Source: Rhea pennata (lineage: Eukaryota; Chordata; Aves; Rheiformes; Rheidae). Taken from it: a stretch of DNA of 64,000 nucleotides. Shown here piece by piece: positions 1-11,865 of this stretch (positions within the stretch are counted from its first letter, which is position 1; each line of letters opens with the position of its first letter). Location: positions 2,046,001-2,110,000 of the forward strand of contig NW_026907682.1 of the NCBI RefSeq assembly GCF_028389875.1. The letters are read 5' to 3'. The notes under the pieces are model-generated. The model did not search any database and had not been told where the DNA came from. It was given only the letters and a program-made list of their open reading frames with translations. Position numbers and translations under genes: made by a program.

Positions 1-779
1 CTGCATGCTCTGCCTGGCAGCCTGCAAGGACATACCTGGGGGTGCCCAAGGCAGCTGCCATTTCCCATCTCTTGCCCCACACTGACAAAGCCTCTGCCCA
101 GACAGCCTGGCTAGCAGGAGAAGCAGAGCACCCTCAAGACCCCTGCCTTGCTCTCTCCTGCTCCTGCCAGGGCTCAGCTCCAGCCGAGGCTGCCTCCTGC
201 AAGGCTTGGCCCTCTCCCAAATGCTTCTTACAGCCAGGTGGCCCTGACATCATGCACAACCGAAGGCACCAAATTCCACAAGCCTTCAGAAATGTTTGGC
301 TTTGTACGTCATTTCCACTTGGCAGATTTTGGAAGGACATGACTTCTTTGGGGTGTCTGACATGGCTTGTAAGCATTTTCGTACACCACCTGCTTTGCTA
401 TCCCACTGCTGTTCATGCTGGCATCTCGTTATTTATTTTATTTCCCCCGCATACACACCCCACTTAGGCTTTCTCAATCTTAGCATGCTGCTGGAGCAAA
501 GGAAAGGAACTGGTCTATGGGGGGGCATAGGTGGGGGAGACAGGGTGTTGAAAAAGTGCAGAAAGCAGGCGTGTAAAAGTAGGGGACTCTGCTGAGAGTG
601 AGACTTTTCTGCTGTCTTGCTATGGGCAAAAGCAGGAAATGGACAGCAAGAAGAGTAAAGAAACTTCTGTCTTCCACAGCAGCTCTATGGAAAGAAGTGG
701 GGACAGGATGCAATGGGGCTACATATGGGCCCCTCGCCAGCAGGCAGTGGGGCAGGGCCTCATTGTAAAGGAGTTTTGG

Positions 780-1620
780 GTGCCAAAACAGGAAGAGCAT
801 CCCTCCTCCTCAGCTACAGAGGTGAGCCAAGGACAAGCAGCAAGTGAGAGGGAAGACTGCTGGACCAATACCATCAGCCCAGAAAACAGTTCCTTGTTCC
901 CAACGCTCCTGCAGCTCCCTGGGAGCCTTCTGGGGCTCCTGTTTGAGGAGGCACACAGAAACTTTGAACTGAAAAACCTGCCGTGGATCCCGGGCAAAAT
1001 CCTGCCTGATAAGCTTGTGTGGCTCGGGAGACCATGTGGCAGCCAGGACTCCTGGGTGCTGGGGCTGGGGCTGCCCTGATGCCCAAGGCCCCTCTGGAGA
1101 TGAAGGAATTTATCAGAAATGTTTGGGAAATAACTGGGGGAAGGGAGGGGATGGCTTTCCAGGACGTGGGAGGAAATCTCTCTGCTCCCTGGCTGGGCCA
1201 TCTCCATGGCGACGGCATAGTGAGCCCCCACATGACACGAGCTGAGGTCACAGCTGGATGTGCTGCATCACAGGGAGGTCTCCCTGGAGTCATGGGTGGG
1301 GGCCCTCACTGCCTTGCGAGGCCCAGGCGCTGCTGGGCACTGCTCACGCAGTCCCCACCACTGTCCTTCATGGTGGCTCCATGGCAATGATGGGGGACAG
1401 GAGGCAACGGGACTGCACTAGGAGCCCTTGTCGGCATGTGGAGGAGCAGCAGTATGTTGGAAAGTAGTATTGGGTGATGAGATGGGAAGAGCGTCCCTCG
1501 TCCTGGGCTTGAGAGGTGAGCTGAGGGCAAGGGACAAGCGAGATGGAGGACTGCTGCAGGTACACCATCAGCCAGGAATGCACTTGCTTGTTTCCAGTCC
1601 TTCTGTAGCTCTCCAGTGAG
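780..1620 (+). repeat. Internal tandem-like duplication in copy A
   Basis: Two related blocks lie about 690 bp apart (about 780-930 and 1,465-1,620). Each has a 'gaagagc.tccctcctcct' string, then 'gaggtgagc', a 'gaggactgctg' string, 'ccatcagcc' and a 'ctcctgcagctc'-like end. The copy at 54.8-54.98 kb has one version. No gene is recognised. Confidence 0.55.
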
Positions 1621-2309
1621 GATTGACACCGTTCGTATCCTTTTATGATTCTAACTTGGCAGAGCAGATTTGGGGCTCTGAGATTTCATCCTGAGATGGC
1701 CACAGCCTCTGTTCTCCTGCAAAATGGGCCCCAACCTCTGCATCCAAAAGACAGCCTGTTTGGGAGAGCACTTTGTGAACAGGTAGAGGCACCACTGTCA
1801 CCCTGTAAGACCTGGCTACCCCAAGGACATTTCTCTGGGGGGTGCACTGCTGGGGTGAGCCCAACATGGCCATCTCCCCCAGCCCCATCCTGATCCCACA
1901 CCTCCACTCCCTGGCACCAACAGGCCCAGAGCTGGTCTCCCCCTCACTGCCCTGTGCCCCCATGGGGCTCCTCAGCCCTCTGGAGCGACCCCTCCAGGAC
2001 CCCCTCCAAGCCCTGCCAGGCACAGCAGGAGGGCTGCCAAGCCCTGGGGCTACCCTGGGGAAGCAGCGGGGGCAGGAGGGCCGAGAGGACACTGCCCTGC
2101 CCTGGCGGCAGCAGCACGTCGCCCGCAGGCTCCGGCACCCTGGCCATTCCCAGGGCTTCATCGCTGGCACCAGCACAGGCCCCAGGGCTGCCCTCCAAGC
2201 CCAGCATGGCCCCCAGGGCACAGGGCAGCGAGGAGCCCCGCGGGGACCCTGCGGAAGAGCGGCTGCGCCCAGGGCCCTGCACTGCCCGGGCACCAGGTGC
2301 CGGGCTGCC

Positions 2310-2640
2310 CCAAGGCCCCACCGCGCCCCACACTGCCGCCCACAAGATGGCGCCATCACATGGTGGGAGATGAGGGGCCAGAGCTGGCTGCCAGGGCAGG
2401 AGAGCGTAGCGTTGCCATGGCATCGCCTGAGTGCGGCCCTCCTATTGGCTGTCCTGAGGAGGAGGGCGGGGATGGATTGGAATGACGGCTGTGTCAGCCA
2501 ATCATAGTCCAGACTGGGAAAAGGCCAAGAGAAGAGAGAGGTGCGAGAAGGGAGGAAGCGAAGCAGGCGAGACGGGAGCGGGAGTGAGGGCGGGTGTGAG
2601 TGGGGCTGGTGGGGGCTGCAGGTGCGTTCAAATGCCAGCG
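2310..2640. promoter_or_regulatory. CpG-rich CCAAT/YY1-type promoter core, copy A
   Basis: A GC- and CpG-rich tract with elements typical of housekeeping or bidirectional promoters and no TATA box. It has a YY1-like cacaagatggcgcc at about 2,341, an inverted CCAAT (ctattggctg) at about 2,443, a GC box (gggcgggg) at about 2,464, and facing ATTGG and CCAAT motifs flanking a CRE-like tgacggctgtgtca at about 2,474-2,503. The motif layout recurs in all four unit copies, while open frames around it do not. Transcription direction cannot be fixed by eye; the facing CCAAT boxes allow both. It may drive non-coding RNA from each unit (inference). Confidence 0.6.
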
Positions 2641-4000
2641 GGTGCCCTCTCGCTGCAGCAGGGGCAGCGGTGCTGGCAAGGGGGCTGCTTCCCTGCAGGG
2701 GCTCCCGAAGGGGCTGTTGGGGCTGTGAGCAGGGGACCCAGCGCCCTGTCACCGAGGGGAACTGACCTGCGAGCCAGGCGTGCCGGCCTGCGCCGAGCAG
2801 CTGGGCCTGGGCGGCTTGGTGGGGTTTGGGTGCAGGAAGCTTTGAACCTTTTGTCGGTCTGAGATGCATTTTCAAGGGTTTCCCTGAGTTGCTGCTGCCC
2901 CCACAGCCCCCAGGTGCTGCTCAGAGCTGTGTTTGGGATCTGCTGGGCAAAGTGTGAGCAGGTTGCTGCTGTCCTCGCAAGGTGTCGTGCCCAAGTCGTT
3001 GTGCTTGCTCCATAGTTCTTGGTGTGCTCCAGGACCTGTTACTCTGGGATCAGCCTGAAGGGTGTTTGCAGAAGAGCTCTGTTAAGTGTGAGGTGTTCTG
3101 CTTTTCAGGGGCCTTGGAAGTTGACAAAAGGCCATTTTCACACTCACCGTTATTATTCCCATAATCCTAGATGAGGAGGAAGAGTTGCTGAATTCTGGCT
3201 CTGCTGGTTTCAGCAACTGAAATGTCCTGGACGGAGTCCATTGCCATGTCTCAAATTGTCAGCACGTAAAATAGGAGAGTTCTTGTCGTGCTTGATGTGT
3301 AGAGGATTGTCTGTGCTTGTTCAGTATTTGGGAAAGAAGTAGACTTGTGAGCTGTGGGAAGGCTTCTCCCTCTGAATGGGACATGAGGCCCTGCTCTCTT
3401 GCTACATATAGAGACTACCTAGGCAGAAGAGAATCTTTTTTTGGGGGGTTGCAACTGCTACGTAATGGGTGCTTTGCTGCACTGTGAGCATTGTGAAGCC
3501 AGGAAGTGAATCAGGGAGGCCATTTGGGAGGTGGCTCAGCCGTGGGAAAGGGCAGGGGGAGCTGCAGGCAGCAGCAGGGTGGGCAGTGAGGTCCCTAGTG
3601 TTTAAAAGGGCTGTATGAGGAAATGCCCTGTGTCCTATCATGTGTTTGTAGGTAGCTGGTGGGGCTGGAGGAGGCCCATGGCTCAGCTGTTGATGGTGAG
3701 GTCAGTTCTGCACGAGTCCCTGATAGGCCGGCTGGAGGGAGAAGGCGTGGCTGTTGCTTGTGATGTCACTTCCCACGGAGCTGTGGATAGGGCAGCAGCA
3801 GTTCCATACTGGGATGTGTTTTTGAGATGGTTTCTGCCTGGGCAGCGGATCAGCCAGGATTTGTCTGCTGGCTGGGGAAGTTCTAGTGAGGTAATTCTGC
3901 CTTGGGGGCTTCCTCGCCAGTGACAGAGACCTGGTTGTGCAGGTGACTGTGAGGTCCCGTCTGTCTGAGTCCCTGATAGACCGGCAGCAGGCAGTTAGTC

Positions 4001-4740
4001 GTGGGCGTTGAGTGTGAGGTCTCTTTTGTCCGAGTCCCTGCTCAGGCAGCAGTGGCTCATGGCTGGGGAAGTTATATTGAGGCAACTGGTGTCTCTGAAG
4101 CCCGTAGATCATCAGCAGGCGTGTTGGGGGTTTGCAGTTGTGAGCAGCTGACAGGTCAGGAGAAGCTACATAGTTGTGGTGAGGTGACTCCTCGGTTTGT
4201 TGTGTGTGCCCAGAGGAAGGATTGACCCCTGCAGAGCTCTATAGCAGCAGAGAAAGGCAACAAATTAATCAAGCAGAAGTAGATGTCCCCCATCATCTAA
4301 CACAAATTCTAGTCTACTCTGTCATCGCAGTGGTGCTAGTAATCTCTTCTTCCCAGAGTGTGTGTTTGGCATGGGCGTTGAGTGTGAGGTCTCTTTTGTC
4401 TGAGTACCTGCTCGGGCAGCAGCGGTTCATGGCTGGGGAAGTTATTTTGAGGAAACGTGTGTCTCTGAAGCCCGTAGCAGCTGTAGGCATGTGTTGGGGG
4501 TTTGCACTTGTGAAGTCACCTCTCTGAGCAGGTGGTAGATCAGGAGAAGACACGCAGCCTGGATAGTGGTGGTGAGGTGACTTCAGGGATTGTTGCGTGT
4601 GCCCAGAGGAGGGACTGACCGCTGCAGAGCTCTACAGCAATATGTAAATGTAACTACTCAGTTAAGCAGAAGTAGATGTTCAACATCATCTGACACAAAT
4701 TCTGTTCCGCTCCGTCATCCTGTGTCAGTACTACTACATG
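4001..4740 (+). repeat. 370-bp tandem duplication specific to copy A
   Basis: The string gggcgttgagtgtgaggtct occurs at about 4,003 and again at 4,373. The following sequence (gctggggaagttat, tctctgaagcccgtag, tgttgggggtttgcac, gcagagctctanagcagnat) repeats in the same order, giving a 370-bp period. Copies B, C and D have a single version, so the duplication arose in copy A. Confidence 0.75.
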
Positions 4741-7734
4741 AAAAATGTGGGTGTTGTTCTCTGGTGAATATGGACATGGAGTTTGACTTTGCACTTGTTG
4801 CTAAGTAGAAGCTTGCAGGCTGCTCCCGGTCAGCTAGGGAGTCCAGACAGAGTTTTGAGGCTGCTAAATCAATCTGATGCTGGTGTAAGCGGTGGTGTTA
4901 GTAATCTCTTCTCCCCATTGTCTGTGTGTGCTTTAGAAATTCCCCCTGTGGAAACAGCAAGGAGCTTATGAGATGTTCCTGCAAGGTCTAAATGCTGTGT
5001 CTGTCTTTCAGGTGTCCACCTCCTTTTATTACACATTTGGAACTGTAACACATTAGAGGTTGGTGATTTTCTGTCAGAGTATGCAGCCAGTGGAGAATGG
5101 GTGCCAAGTCTGTTGGAGGAGACAGAAGGAATGTCACCCTGAAACAGGGCAACATTTTGAAAGAGATTTCTTGTTCAGGGAAGTTGAGGCACAAAGGAAT
5201 GGCAAGAGGTGGCCTGATCAGGGCTTGTGAGAGCACTCGTCTGCTTCCTGGAGATGGGAAGTGACCATGTGTAGGACTGTGAGTGGATGCTGAGAGGCAG
5301 TGATTGTTGCAAAGCCTTGGAGGACTAGAAGGGAACTGCAGAGTTGGAGAGCTGGGCTTTCTGTGTTGTGGGGCACTTGGGGTGCCCTCTGTGTTGCTGA
5401 TGCAGAGGTGCACGTTTGCTGGCTCCCGTCTGTCAGGCGAGCAGTGGTGTGGGCAGGGTGTCACAGTGCAGGGGTGCCGGGTGGTGGGTCCAGGTGGTGG
5501 TCCCAGTGTTTTGGTGCTCAGCATGGGAGGAGATAGCTGGAGAGGGCGATGCTGTGTGTGGGCAGTGGTACCAGAGTGGGGAGCTGCAGAGCACTGCAAG
5601 GTGAGGGTGTGACTATGCTGGCTGGGCCTAGGCTGCCCTGGTGTCATGGCCAGAGTTGCTGGCAGCCTGCTGCCTTTGATGCACTGAGGTTCAGGCCTTG
5701 GGGTTGCCAAGCGCTTGCCTGCACCTGCAGCATGGATTTTTCCTGAAGGCCAGGGAGTGTTTCTCCTTGCTCCCGGATGCGAACCAAGCCTGCGTTTTCC
5801 CTCCTTTCCTCTCATTTCCTCTTGCTTATAAGAGCTTTGGTCTGCAGCAGTGTTTGCTGACAGGGAAAGACTTTGTGGGAGATGCGCTCTTCTGGCTGGG
5901 CCTTAGCCTGCTGGAATCCCTTTGAAGGAGTGAAGGCCTTGTGGTGTGGTGGTCTTTGGAGAAAGGCAGGTGAGTTCTTGGGAGCTGACTGTCAAGGGGC
6001 GGAATCCTTCCTGTACCACATTTCTTTGGAGGAGTGCCTTTGAATGGGAGCAGCAAGGCAAAAGTGCCCTGCAAGGGATGCGCAGCCCAGGTCTCTCTTC
6101 CTTCCAGGTGCAGTCTCTGCAAGTTACCCCACCATCGTGCTGTAGTGTGAGCTTTCTGTGCTGCAGCAGGGAGATAAGGAAGCAGCCACGTGTAGCCATC
6201 AGTGTGCTAAGTGTGGTGTGGTTAGGTGCTGACCCTGCTGACCCTGGCAAGGGACTGGATTTTTCCTGTGCTTTGGGTGGTGGTGAGGAGCCCCACTTAG
6301 CTCTAGCTGCATTGCTCAGAGTAGCTGGAGTCAAGGCAGTGGTGGTGAGCACATACATCCCACCGCTAGCCTCCCAGCTGATTGGCGTGCATTATGTCCT
6401 CTCTGTTCTTGAAGCCTTTTACCACTGGCTCCACTGTAGGAAGGCCTAAGTTCAGGAGCTGTGTCATGTCAGGTACTGCTCTGGAGATGGCTCAGCACCA
6501 CGCTTTGTCCTCTGGCATCACTCCCTGGATTCTCTGAGGATGATCGATGGCAAATGGCAGGTCATCAAGGCCAGGGCCCAGGTCTGTGTGCTCCCTGACT
6601 GAGTTTCAGTGCCAACCTCAGCTGTCGAGTGTTGTGGAGTGGCTTGTGAATGGGACAGTCAAGTCCTTCTGCTCCTGTCAGGCATGGTGGGTCATGCTTC
6701 CTGGTGTACTTAAGACATGGAGTACCATCTTTGACCCTTTCTTGCCCAAAGCATCCTTCTGGCTGCATGCGATGCCCAAGCAGCCTTGCATTTATTTCAG
6801 AGATTCACAAAGCTGCCATGAGCTCCAGCAGTCTCTGAGGCCACTGCATTTCCCTTGGTGCTGAAGCCTGCCCCCAGCCAGTCATCTCTGGGTACCTTGT
6901 GGGCTGTCAGGGGCAGCTCTCATCTGCATGTGGAGAATGAGCCTGTGGATCTGTCCTCCTTTTTTGTTCAAGTGAAGCTGCCTTTTGCCATTTCAGAAGA
7001 AAGTGTTTGTCCTGCCTCCCAGCTGTCGGGAAGAGAAGGCGTGAGGATGGGCTTCCCTTTGAAGGCTCTAGGGGCCTGTCAGTAGGGAGGCCCCTTTGGG
7101 TGAGTGCCTTGCAGGCATGTGAGGCAAAAGTGAGCGGCAAGAGCTGGCCTGATCAGCAGCTGTGAGAGCGCTTGCTCTCTGCTTCCTGGAGATGGGAAGT
7201 GACCATGTCAGGGCTGTGAGTGGATGTTCAGAGGAAGCACTGTTTCCAAGGCGTTGGAGGCCTAGAAGGGACTGGAAGGGCTGGAGAGTTGTGCTTTCTG
7301 TGTTGTGGGGCCCTTGCGGGTGTCTTGTGTGCTGCCATGTGTGGTGGTGTGCCCTGTGCACCACTGATGCACAGGCACATGTTGGCTCAGTGTTGTGCTG
7401 CTCAGCATGGGAGGAGGTGTGTGGAGAGAGCAGTGCTCTGCTCCCAGAGGCCAGCCTGCCATCCCAGTGTCCTTGTGGGAGCCCTGGGTGAGCACTGGTG
7501 CTGACTGTGCTCCCTGCTTGGAGCATCCTGGTGTGAGCGAAGGATGCTTGCAGTTAGTTGTTTTCTGTCAGCTGAGGTCCAGGCTTGCAGTTTCTGAAGG
7601 TCTTGATGCTTCCTGAGTCTTCTGGGTTTTACGGACTCTGCTGGAGAAAGTGGTCTGCTCATTCCTTCAGGGCTTTCTGTGGAATCTGGACCCTCCTTGC
7701 ATCTTCCCATCTCAGAACGTACTGCATCCTAATT

Positions 7735-7880
7735 GATTCTGTCTTTCTTTCTTTCTAGGTTGCTCCAGTTGTGTAGGTTCCCCGTGCAATCCTCGAGCCA
7801 CTGAGGATGGAGGCAGGATGCCAGGGTGTGTCCCTGTAGCTGTCAGCATCTTTGCCACCATTGTGAGCCCTCTGTGAAAG
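7735..7880 (+). other. Exon-like segment with conserved splice-acceptor tract, copy A
   Basis: A pyrimidine tract ending tctttctttctag (to about 7,758) precedes a segment containing gaggatggaggcaggatgcc and atctttgccaccattgtga, which is strongly conserved in copies A, C and D. In copy D (about 59,512-59,645) it ends at a donor-like agaggtgaggt. No long frame is conserved, so a non-coding exon is the simplest reading. This is inference from motifs only. Confidence 0.35.
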
Positions 7881-9060
7881 CGGCTGCAAGTGAATGAGAT
7901 GAGGCTATGCGTGGATGTGAAGGCTTCCATGAATGCGCCCATCTTCCATGGGTGACCTGGGGCGTGTGGGTTCACCTCCTGGTACCTCTGCTGTGCTACA
8001 CATCCCACATCATACAGATGCTGTTACTGCCAGCACACTCAGGAAATGAGATTGTGCCCCTTGCTTTTCCTAGAAGGTTGTGGTGCCCTGTAGGATGAGT
8101 GAAAGACCCTTATAATGAAAGCCAGCATCTGTCGAGTGCCTTTGTGTGAGTGCCCGAAATCCTTGGTAGCTTGAACGGAGGTCTCAGAGCTGTTGGGCTC
8201 CTGGCTCTGCGAGGGCTGAAGATGTGCCCAGGGCCAGGCTGCTCGTGGCACTCAACCCTCAGTGCTGTGTGAACCCAGCTGTGGATCCGGGACTCCTGCT
8301 GCAGAGGCCGTGCAGCCAGGAGAGCTGGCATTTCAGCAGCCCTCCAGCCTGGGGCTGTCTCCTTGCTAGGGCCTCATTTCAAAACCTCTGCACCTTTGTC
8401 CAATCACAGGGGCTCTAAGTAAGGAAAGTAAGGGAACCGAGGTTACTTTGAGGTCAGGGGGCCTTCAGGACTCTCAAATGTTTCGACGTTGTATCTGCAA
8501 CTTCTGTATTCCTAAAGAAATTCTCGGTCCCTCCATACTTAGGTGGAGATTCTTGAGCAGATTGGGGATGGAAAGCAGCAGCCTGCTCTGCCCAAAGAGA
8601 GCAGGATCCTGCCGTGTGAAAAGAGCCACATCATGCAAGGAGCCAGCTCTGTGCCTGATCATTTGCACGTGCCTTGTGAGCCTGGAGTGCCTTGGCCACC
8701 TTTGGTGTTAGTGCAAGAGGTTCCCTGCGTGCCTGGGTTTTGGAGTCAAGGGAAGGCAGTGAGGAGAGCAGTGCCTGGGGCGTGTGCAAGTGGGGAGTGC
8801 CCTGCATGCCTGTCTTCTTGCTGGCACTTGGTTGTATGTAGTAGACGAGGCAGCTGTGTGGGGCAGAGACGGTGGCACAGCTGGCACAGCAGAGGTCTGG
8901 CATTCTGTGGAGGGCTGTTGCAGTGCTGAGTTGCTCTGTCAGTGTCAGACAGCCTTTCCAGTGCAGCTGCTGCCTGGGCTGATTTCTCAACGTTGGCCCT
9001 AGAAATGGAAGTGGCATCCTGCTGTCAATTTGTAGGTGCTTGTATCCGTACTACGTGAGA

Positions 9061-9746
9061 CTTGGTGGGAATGGTCTGTGTTGTAACATTTTAGTGCCTA
9101 GAACAATACCGCTGTGTTAAGTGGCATACAAATACGTAACTAACAAGGTCTTGGAAATCTGTGAGAAAGAACAGCAGTTGGTTACGTATGGATTGTGTGG
9201 CTTCCAGCCACAGAATAACCATGAGAAGCAGTTAACATGAAGGTCAGAAGTTGAAGAGTAATGAAGTAGTGACCCCCAAAGTCAAGTGTGGCGCCCGAAA
9301 TAAGTCTGCACACGCGTGCAGTATGATAGCCCGGTTATGCGACTGGGGCGGAGTTGGGCTAGACTCCCTGCATTTGTTGGCCCGATGTGCCAGGACTCCT
9401 GCCTACCGCAAATAATCATGAATACCTGATTTTTTCCAAAGGAGAGAGATGCTGCTACACAACAGAGGACCACTTTGCCTCCTCGGGGACGCCCGCAAAG
9501 ATTGTGCCTGCCGACTCTCTCTCTCGCCATGCAGACGATCGGGACAAGCGTTGAGGTGGTCCTTGTCGAGATTACCATCGGGTCGGTCTGTTTGTAAGTA
9601 TCTCCTAATAAGCTTGCTACTGAAGAGAGTTTGTGTGTGTGTGTGCGTGTGTGTGTGTGTGCTGGCTTGCCAACCCAGATGTTTACTCCCGGGAATCTAT
9701 CTACAACATAAATTGGTGACGAGAAAGTGATTCCTGTGGTTTGCAG
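9061..9746 (+). mobile_element. LTR-element-like leader adjoining the satellite
   Basis: This stretch is not part of the amplicon unit. It includes a (TG)n tract at about 9,632-9,660, an AATAAGC string at 9,607, and an end gggaatctatctacaaca at about 9,691-9,708. A primer-binding-site-like tggtgacgagaaagtgattcc follows a few bases later at about 9,714. TG..ACA-type ends followed by a TGG-initial site are typical of LTR retroelements, but I cannot name the tRNA primer or family. A second tggcgcccgaa string at about 9,290 resembles a tRNA-Lys primer site for 11 bases only. No element genes are visible; the satellite starts where they would be expected. Confidence 0.4.
9632..9660 (+). repeat. 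(TG)n microsatellite
   Basis: About 14 TG dinucleotides with one cg interruption, inside the LTR-element-like leader. Confidence 0.9.
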
Positions 9747-11856
9747 CATAGTGAGATTGGTGAAGCGAACAGCTGTACCGAGGCCTCGCCACCTGCAGTG
9801 GTGGGACTCGGTCAGTGGGGTGCACAGCTGCACCGAAGCCTCGCCACCTGCATTGGTGGGACTCGGTCAGTGGGGTGCACTGCTGTACGGAGGCCTTGCA
9901 ACCTGCATTGGTTGGACTCGGTCAGTGGGGTGTACAGCTGTACTGAGGCCTTGCCACCTCCATTGGTGGGACTCGATCAGTGGGGTGCATAGCTGCAGTG
10001 AGGCCTCGCCACCTCCATTGGTTAGACTTGGTCAGTGGGGTGCATAGCTGCACCGAGGCCTCGCCACCTGCATTGGTGGGACTCGGTCAGTGGGGTGCAC
10101 AGCTGTACGGAGATCTTGCCACCTGCATTGGTGGGACTCGGTCAGTGGGGTACACAGCTGCACCGAGTCTGCACTACCTGCATTGGTGGGACTCGGTCAG
10201 TGGGGTGCACAGCTGTACGGAGGCCTCGCCACCTCCATTGGTGGGACTCGATCAGTGGGGTGCACAGCTGTACTGAGCGTGCGTGATGTGCATTGGTGGG
10301 ACTTGGTCAATGGGGTGCACAGCTGTAATGAGGCTGCGCCACCTGCATTGGTGGGACTCGGTCCCTGGGTAACACAGCTGTACCGAGTCTGCACTACCTC
10401 TATTGGTAGAATTCGGTTCGTGGGGTGCACAGCTGTACCAAGGCCGAGCCACCTGCATTGGTTAGACTCGGTCAGTGGGTGCACAGCTGTACCGAGGCCG
10501 AGCCACCTGCATTGGTGGGACTCGTTCTGTGGGGTGCACAGCTGTACTGAGCGTGCGTGATGTGCATTGGTGGGACTTGGTCAGTGGGGTGCACAGCCAT
10601 ACTCAGCCTGTGCCACGTGCATTGGTGAGACTTGGTCAGTGGGGTGCACAGCTGTATGTAAGCTACACCACCTGCATTGGTTGGACTCGGTCAGTAGGGT
10701 GCACAGCTGCACTGATGCCTCGCCACCTACATACGTGGGATTCGGTCAGTCGGGTGCACAGCTGCACCCAGGCCTTCCCACCTGCATTGGTTGGACTCGG
10801 TCAGTGGGTGCAAAGCTGTACCGAGGCCTCGCCACCTCCATTGGTGGGACTCGATCAGTGGGGTGCACAGCTGTACTGAGCGTGCGCGATGTGCATTGGT
10901 GGGACTCGGTCAGTGGGGTGCACACCTGTAATGAGGACTCGCCACCTGCATTGGTCGGACTCGGTCAGTGGGGTGTACAACTGTACGGAGGCCTAGGCAC
11001 CTGCATTGGTGGGACTCGGTCAGTGGGGTGTACAGCTGTAATGAGGCTGCACAACCTGCATTGGTGGGACTCGGTCAGTGGGGTGCACAGCTGCACTGAG
11101 GCCTTCCCACCTGCATTGGTGGGACTCGGTCAGTGGGGTGTACAACTGTACAGAGGCCTAGGCACCTGCATTGGTGGGACTCGGTCAGTGGGGTGTAGAG
11201 CTGTAATGAGGCTGCACCACCTGCATTGGTGGGACTCGGTCAGTGGGGTGCACAGCTGCACTGAGGCCTTCCCACCTGCATTGGTGGGACTCGGTCAGTG
11301 GGGTGCACAGCTGTACGAAGGCAAGCTACCTGCATTGGTCAGACTCGGTCACTGGGGTGATAACTCTATCAAGGCCTCGCCATCTGCATTGGTGACAATT
11401 GGTCAGTGGGGTGCAAAGCTGCACCGAGGCCTGGCCACCTGCATTGGTAGGACTCGGTCAGTGGGGTGCACAGCTGTACTGAGCGTGCGCAACATGCATT
11501 GGTGGGACTCGGTCAGTGGGGTGCACAGCTGCACCGAGGCCTCGCCACCTGCATTGGTCGGACTCGGTCAATGGGGTGCACACCTGTAATGAGGACTCGC
11601 CACCTGCATTGCTGGGACTCGGTCAGTGGGGTGCACAGCTGTACTGAGCCTGTGCCACGTGCATTGGTGGGACACAGTCAGTGGGGTGCACAGCTGTACT
11701 CAGGCTTCGCCACCAGCATTCGTGTTACTCATTGAAGGGGGTGCAGAGCTGTACCGAGGCCTCACCACCTGCATTCGTGGGACTCTCTCAGCGGGGTGAC
11801 AGCTGTACCGAGGGCTCGCCACTTGTATCGGTGCGACTCAGTCAGTGGGGTGCACA
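9747..11856 (+). repeat. 55-bp satellite array, about 38 copies
   Basis: Head-to-tail repeat with a period of 55 bp (for example cattgg at 9,851 and 9,906). A typical unit contains gcattggtgggactcggtca, gtggggtgcacagctgta and ccgaggcctcgccacct. Each unit has an inverted CCAAT (attgg), a CCACC...GGTGG inverted repeat, the palindrome cgaggcctcg, and CAGCTG and CACCTG E-box-type hexamers. Units differ by scattered substitutions and a few 1-bp indels. The first degenerate unit contains gattggtgaagcgaacagct and grades into the leader, so the monomer may derive from the element's leader. The array ends 9 bp before an LTR starts. Confidence 0.95.
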
Positions 11857-11865
11857 GAGAAATAC

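Larger units (their letters stand above)
1..7015 (+). repeat. Left arm of older inverted repeat (arm A)
   Basis: The sequence from the left edge of the window to about 7,015 reappears inverted at 12,419-18,391. Anchors include the first 30 bases (inverted at about 18,361-18,391), the 2,875 region (15,485) and the end at the string gtttgtcctgc (about 7,005-7,015 against 12,419). Substitutions and indels are frequent, so this is an old duplication compared with the palindrome at 36-64 kb. Arm A keeps about 0.67 kb (roughly 6,310-6,975) that arm B lacks. The match starts at base 1, so the arm probably continues outside the window. Confidence 0.9.
1100..9060 (+). repeat. Amplicon unit, copy A
   Basis: First of four paralogous copies of one complex unit (others at 12.4-17.3, 39.0-45.3 and 54.5-60.8 kb). 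In order it holds: a block around a fragment beginning gaaggaatttatcag (about 1.10 kb), the CpG-rich promoter core (about 2.3 kb), a block with repeated agtccctgat/gaggtctc strings (3.6-4.8 kb), a block at 5.0-6.0 kb, a splice-acceptor-like tract at 7.75 kb, and a terminal block at 8.6-9.06 kb. The order is the same in the copy at 54.5-60.8 kb. No protein family is recognised. The open frames here change or break between copies, which points to non-coding sequence, possibly a transcribed RNA. Confidence 0.8.

Noticed and set aside
1643..2875. 410-codon minus-strand open frame, with a 339-codon counterpart at 15,485-16,504
   Set aside because: It runs through the CpG promoter core, is Ala/Gly/Pro/Arg-rich and low-complexity, changes length between copies A and B, and is not kept intact in C and D. 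It is explained by stop-poor GC-rich DNA.
9288..9300. tRNA-Lys-type retroviral primer-binding site (tggcgcccgaa)
   Set aside because: Only about 11 bases match and no LTR end lies directly before it. The tggtgacgag site at 9,714 is better placed.
10567..11589. 340-codon frame in the satellite as a protein-coding gene
   Set aside because: It is a by-product of the 55-bp tandem repeat, has no start context or flanking gene structure, and overlaps equally open frames.
9747..11856. CRISPR array
   Set aside because: Direct head-to-tail repeats with no unique spacers, in a vertebrate genome.
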